Shown: positions 52,251 through 62,420, numbered from the stretch's first letter. The stretch: 64,000 bases of DNA from Candidatus Saccharimonadota bacterium (GCA_016866755.1 VGLK01000003.1:1-64000); one strand, 5' to 3'. Numbers and translations are program-made. The notes: generated by a model from the letters alone, not told the origin.

Positions 52251-55151
52251 ATGGGCGCTCTCTCATTATTTATTTCTACACTGTTTCAATGGTATGTATG
52301 GATGCCAATTGTTGGCGTGTTAATTTACTTAACATGGAGAAATAATCGTCAAGAAGAAATCATTAAAACCACCGAGAGCGTATTATTAATCCTTGAAATT
52401 CCGCGTACAAACGACAAGTCGGAGTTAGCAGCCGAGCAGCTATTTGCTAGCTTGCATGGGATTTTACGAGATAAAGAAGAGTTAAAAAGTAATCGCGGTA
52501 TTCAGGAGCATCTTAGTTTTGAAATCGCCTCGGTAAATGGCCAAATTCGATTTTACGTGTGGGTGCCAAAAACCCTGCAAAGTTTTGTAGAAGGTCAGAT
52601 TTATTCGCAGTATCCAACTGTGCAAATTAGAGAAGCTGAGGAAGATTATGTATCGCATGAACGCAGCCATAGCGTTACGTTTACTTCTGAATTAACCACA
52701 ACCGGTAATCAATTTTTACCGCTAAGAACGTTTCAAAGTTTTGAGGTTGACCCGTTAGCCGGTATTACAGGTACACTGGCTAAATTAGAAGACAGCGGAG
52801 AAGAGCTGTGGATTCAAATTTTGGTTCGACCAATTTCAGACACTTGGCAGCGGCAATCCGACCGCTACATTAATAGCCTAAAAGGTAAGGGCGGCGGTTT
52901 TGGCGGCGGCAGTGCGTTGTCTTGGATTGGTGGATTATTTGAAGCACTATGGAAACCGCCAGAGCAAGGCGGGGCAGGGAGTAGTGATCCCGAAATATCC
53001 GATCGCGATAAAACTCGTATTACTGAAGCCCAGAATAAAGCTACAAAACTTGGTTACGAAGTAAAAATTCGCCTTGCATATCTTGGAGAGAGTCAATCGA
53101 ACGCCAAACTTCGCATGCAAGCACTGGTTGGTACATTTAAGCAGTATAATAGTACAAACTTGAATGGGCTAAAAATGACTGGCGCGTCTTTCTCTAAAGA
53201 AAACTTGGCAAAATATCGAGCCCGTCTATTTATGGATAAGGGATTTATTCTTAACATCGAGGAGCTAGCTTCAGTCTATCACTTGCCACACACTAACGTG
53301 GAAACACCAAATATTGTTTGGGCGAGCAGTAAAACCGCCGAACCACCAGCAAAGTTACCAATGATTACCGGTAAAGATGAGGTAGACGACAATATTAGCG
53401 CGTTTGGATTAACTAACTTTCGCGGTATTAATCATCAATTCGGCATGTTGCGCTATGATCGCTCACGACACGTCTACATAATTGGTCAAACTGGTGCAGG
53501 TAAATCTGGTTTGCTTGAACTATTTGCGCTGAGCGATGTATTCCATAACCAAGGTTACGCTATTATCGATCCACACGGTGACTTCGCTGTTAATAATATG
53601 AAATTTGTGCCGGGTAGTCGCATTCAAGATGTCGTCTACTTCAATCCAGCCGACACCAGCTTTCCACTCGGATTTAACCCACTAGAGGTGACCGACCCAA
53701 ATCAAAAAAGTAATATATCATCTGAGGTAATTGGCGTGTTAAAACGTATGTTCGGCGATAGCTGGGGGCCTCGATTAGAGTATATTCTTCGCTATACTAT
53801 TCTTGCACTTCTTGATCGCCCATCTACGACTATGCTAGACATTACTCGTATGCTCACCGACAAAAAGTTCCGTAAAGAAACGCTTAGTTACTGTAAAGAT
53901 ACTGTAGTGTTGCAGTTTTGGAATATTGAATTTGCCAGCTGGACAGACAAATTTCAAGCGGAAGCAATTGCGCCGGTACTTAACAAAGTTGGCGCCTTTA
54001 CAGCTAACCCCGTAATTCGCAACATCATTGGACAGCCGACGTCTACATTTAATATTCGCGAGCTTATGGACAGCGGAAAAATTTTAATTGTTAATCTTTC
54101 TAAAGGTTTAATCGGCGAAGATAACGCCAGCATTCTTGGCTCATTCTTAGTAACAAAAATCCAATTGGCGGCCATGAGTCGTTCAGACATTGCTGACGTA
54201 AAGGATCGTCGGCCGTTTTATCTGTACGTAGACGAGTTTCAAAACTTTGCCACCGATTCATTCGCCACGATTCTATCTGAAGCTCGAAAATACGGCCTAA
54301 ACCTTACGGTCGCTAACCAGTACACCGCGCAAATGTCCGACACAGTACGCGACGCCGTGTTTGGCAATGTCGGCACAATGATTTCATTTCGCGTCTCGCC
54401 AGATGATGCGACAATCCTTGCCAAACAGTTTGAACCAAATTTTGAATCGGTAGATTTACTACAAATGCATAATCGCAACTTTGTTATTAACATGGTAATT
54501 AATGGCGAAAAGTCTCCAGCATTTAGCGCGCGAACGCTCGAATTACCGCCAGTTCAGTATGATAACAGCGACTTAATTATTGATAACTCACGGCGTCGCT
54601 ATAGCCGCAGTCGAGCTGATATTGAAGCTGAAATTTCTGCACTGGTAGAACCGCCAACATCTGTACAAAAACCGTCTAGCCCTGTAAAGAAACCTAAACT
54701 CGTCCCACCCGTTTCTAAAGAAGTTGTCGCACAATCGGCTGCCGCACAAGCGGTCATGTCGGCTATTTCGTCGCCAGTTAATGCCAATGACTCTGCACCT
54801 TTACTACCCGACATTAAGATTACTGAAGCTACAGCAAAAGAGCAGGGGGGTGAAAATAGCACTATTCAACCTCAATCACCTGCTTCTCAAAGCGAAATGA
54901 GCGACACACCAAAAAAGAAGCGTAACCGCCGTCGTCGCAAAAAAAAGTCAGACGTATCGCCAGATTTACAGAATTCTACCACAGAGAGCGATCCAGTAGT
55001 GAATAAAGCAGGGAAGGAGCAGCCAGATTCTGCCATTGACCAGCAGTTAAAATCTGCTGCTACCCCTACTCTCAATCTTAATGAAAAATCGTCTATTAAA
55101 ACCACCGTATCGTCAAGCGAGCCAAGCGAGAAAATTATCTCTCTGCGCTAA
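52251..55151 (+). CDS. VirD4/TraG-like P-loop ATPase with membrane anchor
   Basis: This 966-residue protein has one N-terminal membrane helix (about 8-28). A 350-residue domain follows with a Gly-rich insert (KGKGGGFGGGSAL). The ATPase has Walker A GQTGAGKSG (near 411), DPHGDFAV, and Walker B YLYVDEFQNF (near 657) followed by LSEARKYGLNLTVANQY. From about residue 780 the tail is Ser/Pro-rich with a strongly basic patch (KKKRNRRRRKKK). It matches the conjugative coupling-protein/HerA superfamily. No other secretion gene adjoins it. It could move DNA or protein across the membrane. Confidence 0.85.
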   Translation: MGALSLFISTLFQWYVWMPIVGVLIYLTWRNNRQEEIIKTTESVLLILEIPRTNDKSELAAEQLFASLHGILRDKEELKSNRGIQEHLSFEIASVNGQIRFYVWVPKTLQSFVEGQIYSQYPTVQIREAEEDYVSHERSHSVTFTSELTTTGNQFLPLRTFQSFEVDPLAGITGTLAKLEDSGEELWIQILVRPISDTWQRQSDRYINSLKGKGGGFGGGSALSWIGGLFEALWKPPEQGGAGSSDPEISDRDKTRITEAQNKATKLGYEVKIRLAYLGESQSNAKLRMQALVGTFKQYNSTNLNGLKMTGASFSKENLAKYRARLFMDKGFILNIEELASVYHLPHTNVETPNIVWASSKTAEPPAKLPMITGKDEVDDNISAFGLTNFRGINHQFGMLRYDRSRHVYIIGQTGAGKSGLLELFALSDVFHNQGYAIIDPHGDFAVNNMKFVPGSRIQDVVYFNPADTSFPLGFNPLEVTDPNQKSNISSEVIGVLKRMFGDSWGPRLEYILRYTILALLDRPSTTMLDITRMLTDKKFRKETLSYCKDTVVLQFWNIEFASWTDKFQAEAIAPVLNKVGAFTANPVIRNIIGQPTSTFNIRELMDSGKILIVNLSKGLIGEDNASILGSFLVTKIQLAAMSRSDIADVKDRRPFYLYVDEFQNFATDSFATILSEARKYGLNLTVANQYTAQMSDTVRDAVFGNVGTMISFRVSPDDATILAKQFEPNFESVDLLQMHNRNFVINMVINGEKSPAFSARTLELPPVQYDNSDLIIDNSRRRYSRSRADIEAEISALVEPPTSVQKPSSPVKKPKLVPPVSKEVVAQSAAAQAVMSAISSPVNANDSAPLLPDIKITEATAKEQGGENSTIQPQSPASQSEMSDTPKKKRNRRRRKKKSDVSPDLQNSTTESDPVVNKAGKEQPDSAIDQQLKSAATPTLNLNEKSSIKTTVSSSEPSEKIISLR

Positions 55152-55860
55152 ATAATTTAATTCGCTAGTCCTGCATGAGGCATTATTAAAATATTATAGA
55201 ACACTGAACACGCAACTACACATAGCGACATTTACGCACAACATGCGGCTAGCGATGAGTGTATAAGTAAATTTAGTATCATCACAAAAGAACAGTAAGC
55301 CTAGCTAAATAAATATACTATTTTATACTGAAGTTTATAAATAGGGCACTGCTAAAGGCGTATAAGCAATCATAAACGTAATATATAGTTTGTGTCGCAC
55401 AATATATCTTTTACGACTTAATGTAAACAGTGCTTATGTGGTAAGTATATGTGCTTAATATCGCTACCAAATTTTACTTCCTGTATTCTTAGACTAAACA
55501 CTCTAGCAATTACTATCTATGACTGCCAGTACAACACTTAATCTTACTCATGCCTTAGCAACAGTTATACATCTATCGACTCTTTACTATAAATACAGGT
55601 AGGGGGCTTTTATATTTAAAAAAATATTTTTGCGGTAAGTTGTTAGTTTTTGTTTAATAAAATTTAATTGTAAGTGTTTATATAATTAGCATGCAACTAC
55701 TTAACGACGCATTAGTTAAAGTTTTCCACAATAATGTATACGTTTGACTTTTTGTATAATTTATTGCCCTACTACCCCACTCTTTCAACTATCGTGAAAC
55801 TTTGACTTTTTTGTTAAAAATGTTTTAATATATATTTATAATTGAAACCTAGTCGAACTA
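55152..55860. other. AT-rich gene-free region at a convergence point
   Basis: No plausible ORF, tRNA or strong terminator is visible in these 709 bases. Plus-strand genes end on the left and minus-strand genes on the right. It contains DnaA-box-like sequences (TTTTCCACA, near 55723; GTTATACATC, near 55565). Two copies of TTTGACTTTTT with following A/T-rich -10-like sequences lie near 55744 and 55801. An ACTTCCT-led stretch at 55476 faintly resembles a dif arm. None is decisive. Confidence 0.6.
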
Positions 55861-56790
55861 CTACCTATAAAACACTCGCCCACTCACCCGCACGTCAACG
55901 TACTGCACTTCCTCGCCCTGCCTATCAATAAACGCCACCGCCTTAGATAGCGCCTCGGCCTGTTCTGCTGGGCCACGATCGATAAGTAATTTTGCATAAT
56001 ACGACTTTCCCTCTAGCGTTGCGTTGATTTGCCGAGTAGCTCCTTCCGGTATAATTACTTCTTGAATAGAAAGGCCATAGCTATCGCTCACCGAGACAAG
56101 TTGCCCAATATAACGCATAAATTGATCGGTCGTTACCGCGCCATCGGCACTAACTGGTAAGCCACTGTCATCACGCACGGTTACAGAGGGCTCATTAAAA
56201 TCATTCTGCTGAAAACTGACCCCTTTAGAATCGACATAGTAGGGCGCTCCATCTATCGTCCATTTTGCCACAGGAACACGAGGTGTAATTTGAACCGTCG
56301 AGCGCACAAAACCACTCGCACCGCTCTCTACGTTAGCCGTCTCTACCTCTGGAAATGCTTGCTGAAGGTGCCGAGTAAGGCTATCGTTGTTTAATAATAG
56401 GCGAAATCGCTCAATTGGATGCATACTTAAGTAAGCTTCGGTACGATCAGTGTATTCGTTGCGACGCTGAGACGACAGCGATTCGTTAGCGTTAGAGGTT
56501 ATTTGTACCGAAAGCGTAAACTGATACAGGGCAAATAAGACCGTAATCATAACTACGCCGGCGCTTATAGCAGATATTTGTAACCGGCGCTTTTTATAAT
56601 AAAGTTCATGGGCTACAACTCTATCAGACTTTAATTGACCCCGAGATTCAACAGCACTGGTTACGCGAGACGAGCGACTACCGCTTATGACGCTGTTGCG
56701 ATGGAACGTCCGCGACTCGTCCCTAAGCTGAGCTTGCCGACGCGCAACTCTGTCGTGACGATCAGATGATTGATTTAATGTTTTGCCCAC
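55861..56790 (-). CDS. ftsQ: Cell-division protein FtsQ/DivIB
   Basis: A 309-residue bitopic protein. It has a basic cytoplasmic region of about 75 residues, one membrane helix (about 76-97) and a POTRA-like domain (EAYLSMHPIERFRLLL, SGFVRSTVQITPRVPVAKW, APYYVDSKGVSF). FtsQ joins early and late divisome proteins through FtsL and FtsB. Position as the last dcw gene supports it. ftsA and ftsZ, which often follow, are not here; a 709-bp gap follows instead. Confidence 0.88.
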   Translation of the reverse strand: MGKTLNQSSDRHDRVARRQAQLRDESRTFHRNSVISGSRSSRVTSAVESRGQLKSDRVVAHELYYKKRRLQISAISAGVVMITVLFALYQFTLSVQITSNANESLSSQRRNEYTDRTEAYLSMHPIERFRLLLNNDSLTRHLQQAFPEVETANVESGASGFVRSTVQITPRVPVAKWTIDGAPYYVDSKGVSFQQNDFNEPSVTVRDDSGLPVSADGAVTTDQFMRYIGQLVSVSDSYGLSIQEVIIPEGATRQINATLEGKSYYAKLLIDRGPAEQAEALSKAVAFIDRQGEEVQYVDVRVSGRVFYR

Positions 56791-56811
56791 AGTTCTTACT
56801 TAATTTTACCA

Positions 56812-57978
56812 CTAATGCTTTATTTTAGCTGCGTCTATAATCATCTCTGCAACATCTTGTGCCGCCTGTGGACGGGCAAATTTATAAAAGCGTTCACCCA
56901 TTGCCTGACGTTCAGACAGACTCATATTTAATACCCCTTCCACAGCATGAACAAGCACACCTTCGTCGCTTATCATTTCAGCTTCATCTACAACAATTGC
57001 CGCCTGTGCGTCAACATATACTTGAGCATTTTTTAGTTGATGACCACCGGTTAGTAAGGCATTTGGCACAATAATTGACGGCTTTTTTAGTGCTGCAAGC
57101 TCTAAAAGTGTCGTAGCGCCCGCTCGCGCAATCACAGCATCAGCGGCATTTAAAAGTTCAGCCATGCCTCCAGACACAAATTCCAGTAGTACAAAATTAT
57201 CTGCACCACCCTCCTCTGTAAGTTGCTGAGAAAGCTCGTTATATTGCGCCTTTCCAGAAATAAGTACAATAGATGATTTTTTAAGTAACCTATTACGAGC
57301 CCGCATAATGGCATTGTTAATATTGCGTGCGCCTAAGCCACCGCCAGTAATAACCACAAGCGGTGCGTCTACCGGTAATTTATATTTTTGCTTTACAGCA
57401 GCCACTTGATCTGGTTGCTCTTTAAACGCCGCATCAACTGGTATGCCAACGTATCGGCTTTTTTTAACGGGATAATTGTAATATTTTAGTGGCGAACCCG
57501 TTGCAATTGCCGTCGCGTACGGCGCTAGTAATCTATTTGTTAAGCCTGGGTGTGCGTCGGAGTCGTGAATAACTAACGGAATTTTAAGCAGGGCGGCAGC
57601 ATAGCCTACGGGAAGACATACAAATCCACCCTTAGTAAATACTACGTCTGGTCGGTATTTAAAAAGTAAAAACAAACTTTGAATAAATCCAATACCAACA
57701 AAAAAACCGTCGCGTAAATTTGGCCATAGTATAGTCGGCTCTACAATATGGCGCCATAACGGTAAGGTATTATAACGCCGAAGTTTACCTGAGGTAATAG
57801 TTTTTACAGGGATAGCTGCGTCGTATTCGGCTAAGATTTTTTTAGCTTGCTGAGAAAATTTTTTATCGCACCAAAACTCAAACTCTACAGCCGGGCGCTG
57901 ACGAGCTATTTCACGAATAACGGCGACGACCGGAGTGACGTGTCCGCCCGACCCCCCGCCGACTGCTAATACTTTCAT
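56812..57978 (-). CDS. murG: Lipid II synthase MurG
   Basis: A 388-residue GT-B glycosyltransferase that adds GlcNAc to lipid I. It has the N-terminal VGGGSGGHVTPVVAV, VFTKGGFVCLPVGYAA and VIHDSDAHPGLTNRLL. The C-terminal domain has VITGGGLGARNIN and AVIARAGATTLLELAALKKPSIIVP. The start at 57978 (MKVLAVGG) follows AAGGGG. It begins 68 nt before ftsW ends, so translation of the two is probably coupled. Confidence 0.95.
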   Translation of the reverse strand: MKVLAVGGGSGGHVTPVVAVIREIARQRPAVEFEFWCDKKFSQQAKKILAEYDAAIPVKTITSGKLRRYNTLPLWRHIVEPTILWPNLRDGFFVGIGFIQSLFLLFKYRPDVVFTKGGFVCLPVGYAAALLKIPLVIHDSDAHPGLTNRLLAPYATAIATGSPLKYYNYPVKKSRYVGIPVDAAFKEQPDQVAAVKQKYKLPVDAPLVVITGGGLGARNINNAIMRARNRLLKKSSIVLISGKAQYNELSQQLTEEGGADNFVLLEFVSGGMAELLNAADAVIARAGATTLLELAALKKPSIIVPNALLTGGHQLKNAQVYVDAQAAIVVDEAEMISDEGVLVHAVEGVLNMSLSERQAMGERFYKFARPQAAQDVAEMIIDAAKIKH

Positions 57979-59218
57979 ATGCATTCCCCTTCTCTGTTGT
58001 ATTATACACCGTGTAACGCGACAAATGGAACACAAGCCCAAGTGCAGCAGCAATAAAGAGCATACTGGTACCGCCGTAACTAAGCAGAGGTAACGGAATG
58101 CCAGTTAGCGGCGCTAAACCTGTCATGGCAGTAATATTAAGCACTATATGTGAACCAATCCAGCCAAACACGCCAGCAACAAGTAATTTGTGTCTCATAT
58201 CAGCCAGCGCATCCATTACGCGCAGCACTCGCCACAAAAGCACCGCATAAAGACTAATAATTGCCACTAAACCAACGAATCCAAACATCTCGCCCATAAC
58301 CGCAAAAATAGAGTCGTTGGTAGCTTCTGGCAAATAGCCAGTAGACTGTACACTCTTGCCAATACCAAGACCCGTTGGACCACCAGTGCCAATTGCGATA
58401 TGCGCTTGACGAATATGATAGCTATTGTCATCGGCAAGCTGCGTATGATCATTACCGGCTAAAAATGTCACCATACGTTCAACACGGTGTGGTGCGGTAA
58501 CAATCGACAAAATTCCAATTATTGCAAGTGTCCCAACAATCAAGCCAAGTCGTCGCCAACTCATACCCGACACAAACAACATAGCAAGCACAATCGACAC
58601 AATTGCAATGCCCGTACCAAGGTCTTTTTGCAGCAGCACAACTATAAATAACGCCACGCCCATTACTATAGCTAGTGGCGCAAGAACTTTATCTTTATCG
58701 TTAACATAACCTTGCCTTACCCGCATACCTAAAAAGCCACCCATAAAAAACAATACGCCAAATTTTAACATTTCAGAAGGTTGAAATGTTCCGAGCGGTC
58801 CGAGTGAATACCACCTATAGGCACCGAGCGTCTCTGGCGCTATAGATTCAAGCCCCAGCACCCGCCCGGCAATTACAAGAAACAAACAAGCCGACAAACC
58901 AATTAATAACAGCGGTTTGGCGTAACGGCTAAAAATTTTTAAAGGTACAAGCGCCATTGCGGTAAATGCAAATAACGCAGCCGCGACACTTGTTAATTGT
59001 TTAATGAAAAAGTAGCTATCAGAGTAGCTGGCACCGTAGGCGGCGTTCATAACTTGCGCACGCTGAGGTCCAATTGCATACATTACAATAAGGCCAAGTA
59101 AAATAAGTAGGCCCATATATAATAAAATTTGATAATCTGGACGATGCCGTCGCACTCCACTTACATCAACACCAAAATATGTACCATCGGTGTTGGCTGG
59201 CTGTGCAGCGGTTGCCAT
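57911..59218 (-). CDS. ftsW: Peptidoglycan glycosyltransferase FtsW
   Basis: A 435-residue SEDS-family polymerase with ten membrane helices. Family hallmarks: SLGPLGTFQPSEMLKFG, LLQKDLGTGIAIV, the SYHIRQAHIAIGTGGPTGLGIGKSVQ region, PEATNDSIFAVMGEMFG and the C-terminal PLLSYGGTSML. It polymerises glycan strands at the septum together with the PBP encoded two genes upstream. The C-terminus is a basic tail that overlaps murG by 68 nt. Confidence 0.94.
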   Translation of the reverse strand: MATAAQPANTDGTYFGVDVSGVRRHRPDYQILLYMGLLILLGLIVMYAIGPQRAQVMNAAYGASYSDSYFFIKQLTSVAAALFAFTAMALVPLKIFSRYAKPLLLIGLSACLFLVIAGRVLGLESIAPETLGAYRWYSLGPLGTFQPSEMLKFGVLFFMGGFLGMRVRQGYVNDKDKVLAPLAIVMGVALFIVVLLQKDLGTGIAIVSIVLAMLFVSGMSWRRLGLIVGTLAIIGILSIVTAPHRVERMVTFLAGNDHTQLADDNSYHIRQAHIAIGTGGPTGLGIGKSVQSTGYLPEATNDSIFAVMGEMFGFVGLVAIISLYAVLLWRVLRVMDALADMRHKLLVAGVFGWIGSHIVLNITAMTGLAPLTGIPLPLLSYGGTSMLFIAAALGLVFHLSRYTVYNTTEKGNAYESISSRRGVGRTRHSGRRRYS

Positions 59219-59219
59219 T

Positions 59220-60260
59220 TTAAATGTGACCTCCGCTCACTGCCATCCAAAAACCAATTGCGCCACATACGGCCGCAATTACCCAAAAGCGCATAGTTAC
59301 CTTAGTTTCTGGCCAGCCAATTGCCTCTAAATGATGATGAATCGGTGCAGAGATGAACACTTTTTTACCCCGCAATTTTTTAGATGTAATTTGAATAAGA
59401 CTTGAGCCAGCCTCCACCACAAACAGTAAACCAATAATTGGCAAAAGAAACAGTGTGTCGGTTAACATAGCCACAACCCCAAGAGCCACACCATAGGCAA
59501 AACTGCCTACGTCTCCCATAAAAAAACGTGCCGGATAAATATTAAACCACAAATAACTTAACAGCGCACCAGACACAGAGAAGCAAAAGGCCGCCAAAGC
59601 AAACTGTGACTGAAATAGTGCTATTGCGCCAAATGTTACAAAACTAATTGCCAACAATCCACCCGCTAACCCGTCGAGACCATCGGTAATATTTACCGCG
59701 TTTCCAGTAGCCACAACCGCGAAGGTGAATAGCGGAATAATCCACCAGCCAAGCGTAAGATCACCGACGTATGGAATATGCACTGATGTGTAGCCAAGTT
59801 TTACATAAAATAACCAGCCTAGTACTGCTCCAATTAGTGTAATAAGTAGAAATTTTACACTTGTGCGCATACCAGCTGTTCCCGTGCCTGTGCCACGAAG
59901 GTTGATTACATCGTCAATTAATCCTACAATTGCACCACCCACTAAGGCCGCAAGAGGCAGCCAAGTTTCGGCTCTATCAAGATTAAAAAGCAGTGTCGTA
60001 ACAGTAATAGCTACCACGCCAATAATTCCAGCCATAGTTGGAATGTGGCGTTTAAATTTATTAGCGTGCAGCTTATTAAAAACGGTTAGTTTCTCGCCAG
60101 TTGTTGATGAAGAACGTTGTTTTTTCCAAAATTTATATTTGTACGCAAAGTACGTATACATGGGCGTTAAAAACATTGCCAGCAAAAACGTTACTACGCT
60201 TAAAAATAGCATATGGCTAGTTTCGGCCGTTACATCTGCAGCAAGAAGCATTTCTGTCAT
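59220..60260 (-). CDS. mraY: Phospho-MurNAc-pentapeptide translocase
   Basis: A 346-residue, ten-helix membrane enzyme that attaches UDP-MurNAc-pentapeptide to undecaprenyl phosphate to make lipid I. Visible motifs: IPTMAGIIG, VGLIDDVINL (catalytic Asp pair), GNAVNITDGLDGLAGG, FMGDVGSFAYG and the late APIHHHLEAIGWPE. It is separated by one base from ftsW and two bases from ftsI. Confidence 0.95.
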   Translation of the reverse strand: MTEMLLAADVTAETSHMLFLSVVTFLLAMFLTPMYTYFAYKYKFWKKQRSSSTTGEKLTVFNKLHANKFKRHIPTMAGIIGVVAITVTTLLFNLDRAETWLPLAALVGGAIVGLIDDVINLRGTGTGTAGMRTSVKFLLITLIGAVLGWLFYVKLGYTSVHIPYVGDLTLGWWIIPLFTFAVVATGNAVNITDGLDGLAGGLLAISFVTFGAIALFQSQFALAAFCFSVSGALLSYLWFNIYPARFFMGDVGSFAYGVALGVVAMLTDTLFLLPIIGLLFVVEAGSSLIQITSKKLRGKKVFISAPIHHHLEAIGWPETKVTMRFWVIAAVCGAIGFWMAVSGGHI

Positions 60261-60262
60261 AG

Positions 60263-62020
60263 TTATTGGTCACCTTGTTTAGGATGAAGTCGTAAATAAT
60301 CAATCATCCAGTTTGATATTTCTGTGAAAATTGGCGAGGCGTGCGCACCACCTTCCATTTTTTTACCAGGTGCAGCAACCCGAACCATAATTACATATTC
60401 AGGTTTTGTTGCGCCGCCAAAACCAAGATACGTGCCGATTGTTTCTGAGAAAATATAGCGGTTATTTTCTACAACTTGCGACGTACCGGTTTTCCCTCCT
60501 ATAGTATACCCTGTTTTATCGCCATTCGTGCCACCCATAAGATTACCGCGACCTACAGCCGACATTTCGCGCATAGCCCTCGAGGTATCGTTCGACACAA
60601 CACGCTCACCCACTCCTTCGGCGGCGCGTCCGCTGTAATCACCATCGGCATCAATTACACCTTTTACAATATGTGGTCGCTGATATGTACCGCCATTAAT
60701 AATAGATGAGTAACCACTCGCCACCTGTAGCATAGTCACGTCCATTCCTTGGCCAAATGTCATGTTGGAATAGCGCACCGCGTTTCCCTGCTCTTCCTCT
60801 GGAGATATAATTGAACCAGCCGCCTCGCCCGCAACTTCTATCCCGGTCAATTGTCCCATTTTAAATCGATCATGGTAATACTGATACATTATATCCCGCG
60901 CAGGTCGATTAAGCTGCCCGCCACCTAGCTGCTGAGCGGCATACACCGATCCAGTATTGAGCGACCAATCATAGGCCTCTTGCATGGTACGCGTACCGGT
61001 AATCCCTGTGTAGGCATTTCGAATTGTGGCATCATCAATCTTTACCGAATCGGAATTATAAAAAGTACTTGAAGGCGTAATTTTACCCTGATCAATCGCC
61101 GCCGCAAAAATAAACGATTTAATTACCGATGCTGGTTCGTACGGAACAGATACTACGCTATTTGTAAATTGCGCCGCATCTTGCACTTTAAAATACTCGT
61201 TTGGGTTATACGTTGGATAATTTGCCATGGCAAGAATGTCGCCATTATTCGGGTTCATCACCACTACGCTTCCATCCGACGCGCCGGCACGCTCTAAGCC
61301 CTTTTGCAGCGCCTCTTCGGCATACGACTGCACATTTCTATCTATTGTTAATACAAGATTCTCGCCGTCAACCGGCTCACGACGCAAATTGTCACTTCCA
61401 ATTGTAAGCGGCACGTTTCGCACATCGGTAACGGTTCTAAGCTCACCATCAACACCATTTAACCGCTCGTTAAAGTACTGTTCAATGCCATATTGACCTT
61501 TTCCTTCAGCGTTCACAAATCCAAGCGTTTGTGCGGCTAAGCGTCCTTCTGGATAGGTTCGTCGGCTACCCTCAATAAAACCAATGCCCGCATATTTTTT
61601 ATCTTTTAATAATTGCGCTTGAGTTCGGGTAATGTCGCGAGCTACAACTTGGTAACGACTGTTTTCTTTAGTCAGTTTGTCACGCACCTCATCAACTGTT
61701 TCGGCTCCTGCAATCTCGTTAAGCGAGGAGATAATTTCACCAAGCTCGTCTCGATCAACCGTTTCGGGATCAGCAAATACCGTATAAACCGTCTCGTTCA
61801 TGGCTATTTTCACCGGCTCACCATTATCAAGCGCATATAGTTCGCCGCGCGAAGCCGGTAGCGTCAGTTGCTTTTGCTGTTCAGCCCGAGCAATATCGGT
61901 ATATACACCGTGTTGAATTATTTGCAAATAAAATAACCGCAAAATAATAATCACCAAAGCGGCAGCAAATAACAAGCCAAGCTGCTTTATGCGCTGATTA
62001 TTGATTGTGGTTATGTTCAT
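60263..62020 (-). CDS. ftsI: Class B penicillin-binding protein (FtsI/PBP2-like)
   Basis: This 585-residue transpeptidase crosslinks septal peptidoglycan. It has one N-terminal membrane helix, then the dimerisation domain (ASRGELYALDNGEPV, YPEGRLAAQTLGFV). The transpeptidase domain carries catalytic Ser298-x-x-Lys301 (PASVIK), Ser353-Leu-Asn355 and Lys510-Thr-Gly. No PASTA domains are seen. Adjacent FtsW is its partner polymerase. The start is 2 nt after ftsL. Confidence 0.95.
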   Translation of the reverse strand: MNITTINNQRIKQLGLLFAAALVIIILRLFYLQIIQHGVYTDIARAEQQKQLTLPASRGELYALDNGEPVKIAMNETVYTVFADPETVDRDELGEIISSLNEIAGAETVDEVRDKLTKENSRYQVVARDITRTQAQLLKDKKYAGIGFIEGSRRTYPEGRLAAQTLGFVNAEGKGQYGIEQYFNERLNGVDGELRTVTDVRNVPLTIGSDNLRREPVDGENLVLTIDRNVQSYAEEALQKGLERAGASDGSVVVMNPNNGDILAMANYPTYNPNEYFKVQDAAQFTNSVVSVPYEPASVIKSFIFAAAIDQGKITPSSTFYNSDSVKIDDATIRNAYTGITGTRTMQEAYDWSLNTGSVYAAQQLGGGQLNRPARDIMYQYYHDRFKMGQLTGIEVAGEAAGSIISPEEEQGNAVRYSNMTFGQGMDVTMLQVASGYSSIINGGTYQRPHIVKGVIDADGDYSGRAAEGVGERVVSNDTSRAMREMSAVGRGNLMGGTNGDKTGYTIGGKTGTSQVVENNRYIFSETIGTYLGFGGATKPEYVIMVRVAAPGKKMEGGAHASPIFTEISNWMIDYLRLHPKQGDQ

Positions 62021-62022
62021 CT

Positions 62023-62376
62023 CTATTCAGTATACGACACATCGCTTGGTTGTGTCATAGCTTTTGCTACATTGCTAGCTTTCACCGTTTCAAGCGCAGT
62101 TAGACGTGCATTTTGTACTTCCATTTCAGACTTTCGCGCATCAAGTTCTGCAATTTTAGCATCAAGTTCACTCGCTTGGTAATCATAGCTTGTGGCCTTT
62201 GTTGCCTGCGTAAGATATATCAAGCCAAGCACTGTAATCATAAGTGCAACAATCACTGTATGTGCCACAGGGCCAAGTTTGACAGACGATTTAAATTGAG
62301 CTGTATTCTGGTTTCGATTCCAGTTTTGGCTGGCGCGTCGAGTTGCAGAATAGGTTGGAGTGCGTTGATAAGCCAT
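62023..62376 (-). CDS. FtsL-like division protein
   Basis: This 117-residue bitopic protein has a basic, Asn/Arg-rich cytoplasmic N-terminus (about 38 residues). One membrane helix follows (VAHTVIVALMITVLGLIYLTQ), then an external coiled coil with heptad-like Leu/Ala (SELDAKIAELDARKSEMEVQ). Size, topology and place between rsmH and ftsI match FtsL, which links FtsQ and FtsB to FtsW/FtsI. Sequence conservation of FtsL is weak in general. Confidence 0.8.
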   Translation of the reverse strand: MAYQRTPTYSATRRASQNWNRNQNTAQFKSSVKLGPVAHTVIVALMITVLGLIYLTQATKATSYDYQASELDAKIAELDARKSEMEVQNARLTALETVKASNVAKAMTQPSDVSYTE

Positions 62377-62420
62377 AAATTCTCTGTGTCTTTTTATTTT
62401 TTATTTTTTGGTGATTTGTT

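Noticed and set aside
55476-55503. Possible dif site (ACTTCCT...)
   Set aside because: Only the left arm resembles Firmicutes dif; the right arm does not fit at the 6-bp spacing.
55565-55735. DnaA boxes suggesting oriC
   Set aside because: Only one or two imperfect matches, no dnaA/dnaN nearby, and genes point towards the region rather than away.
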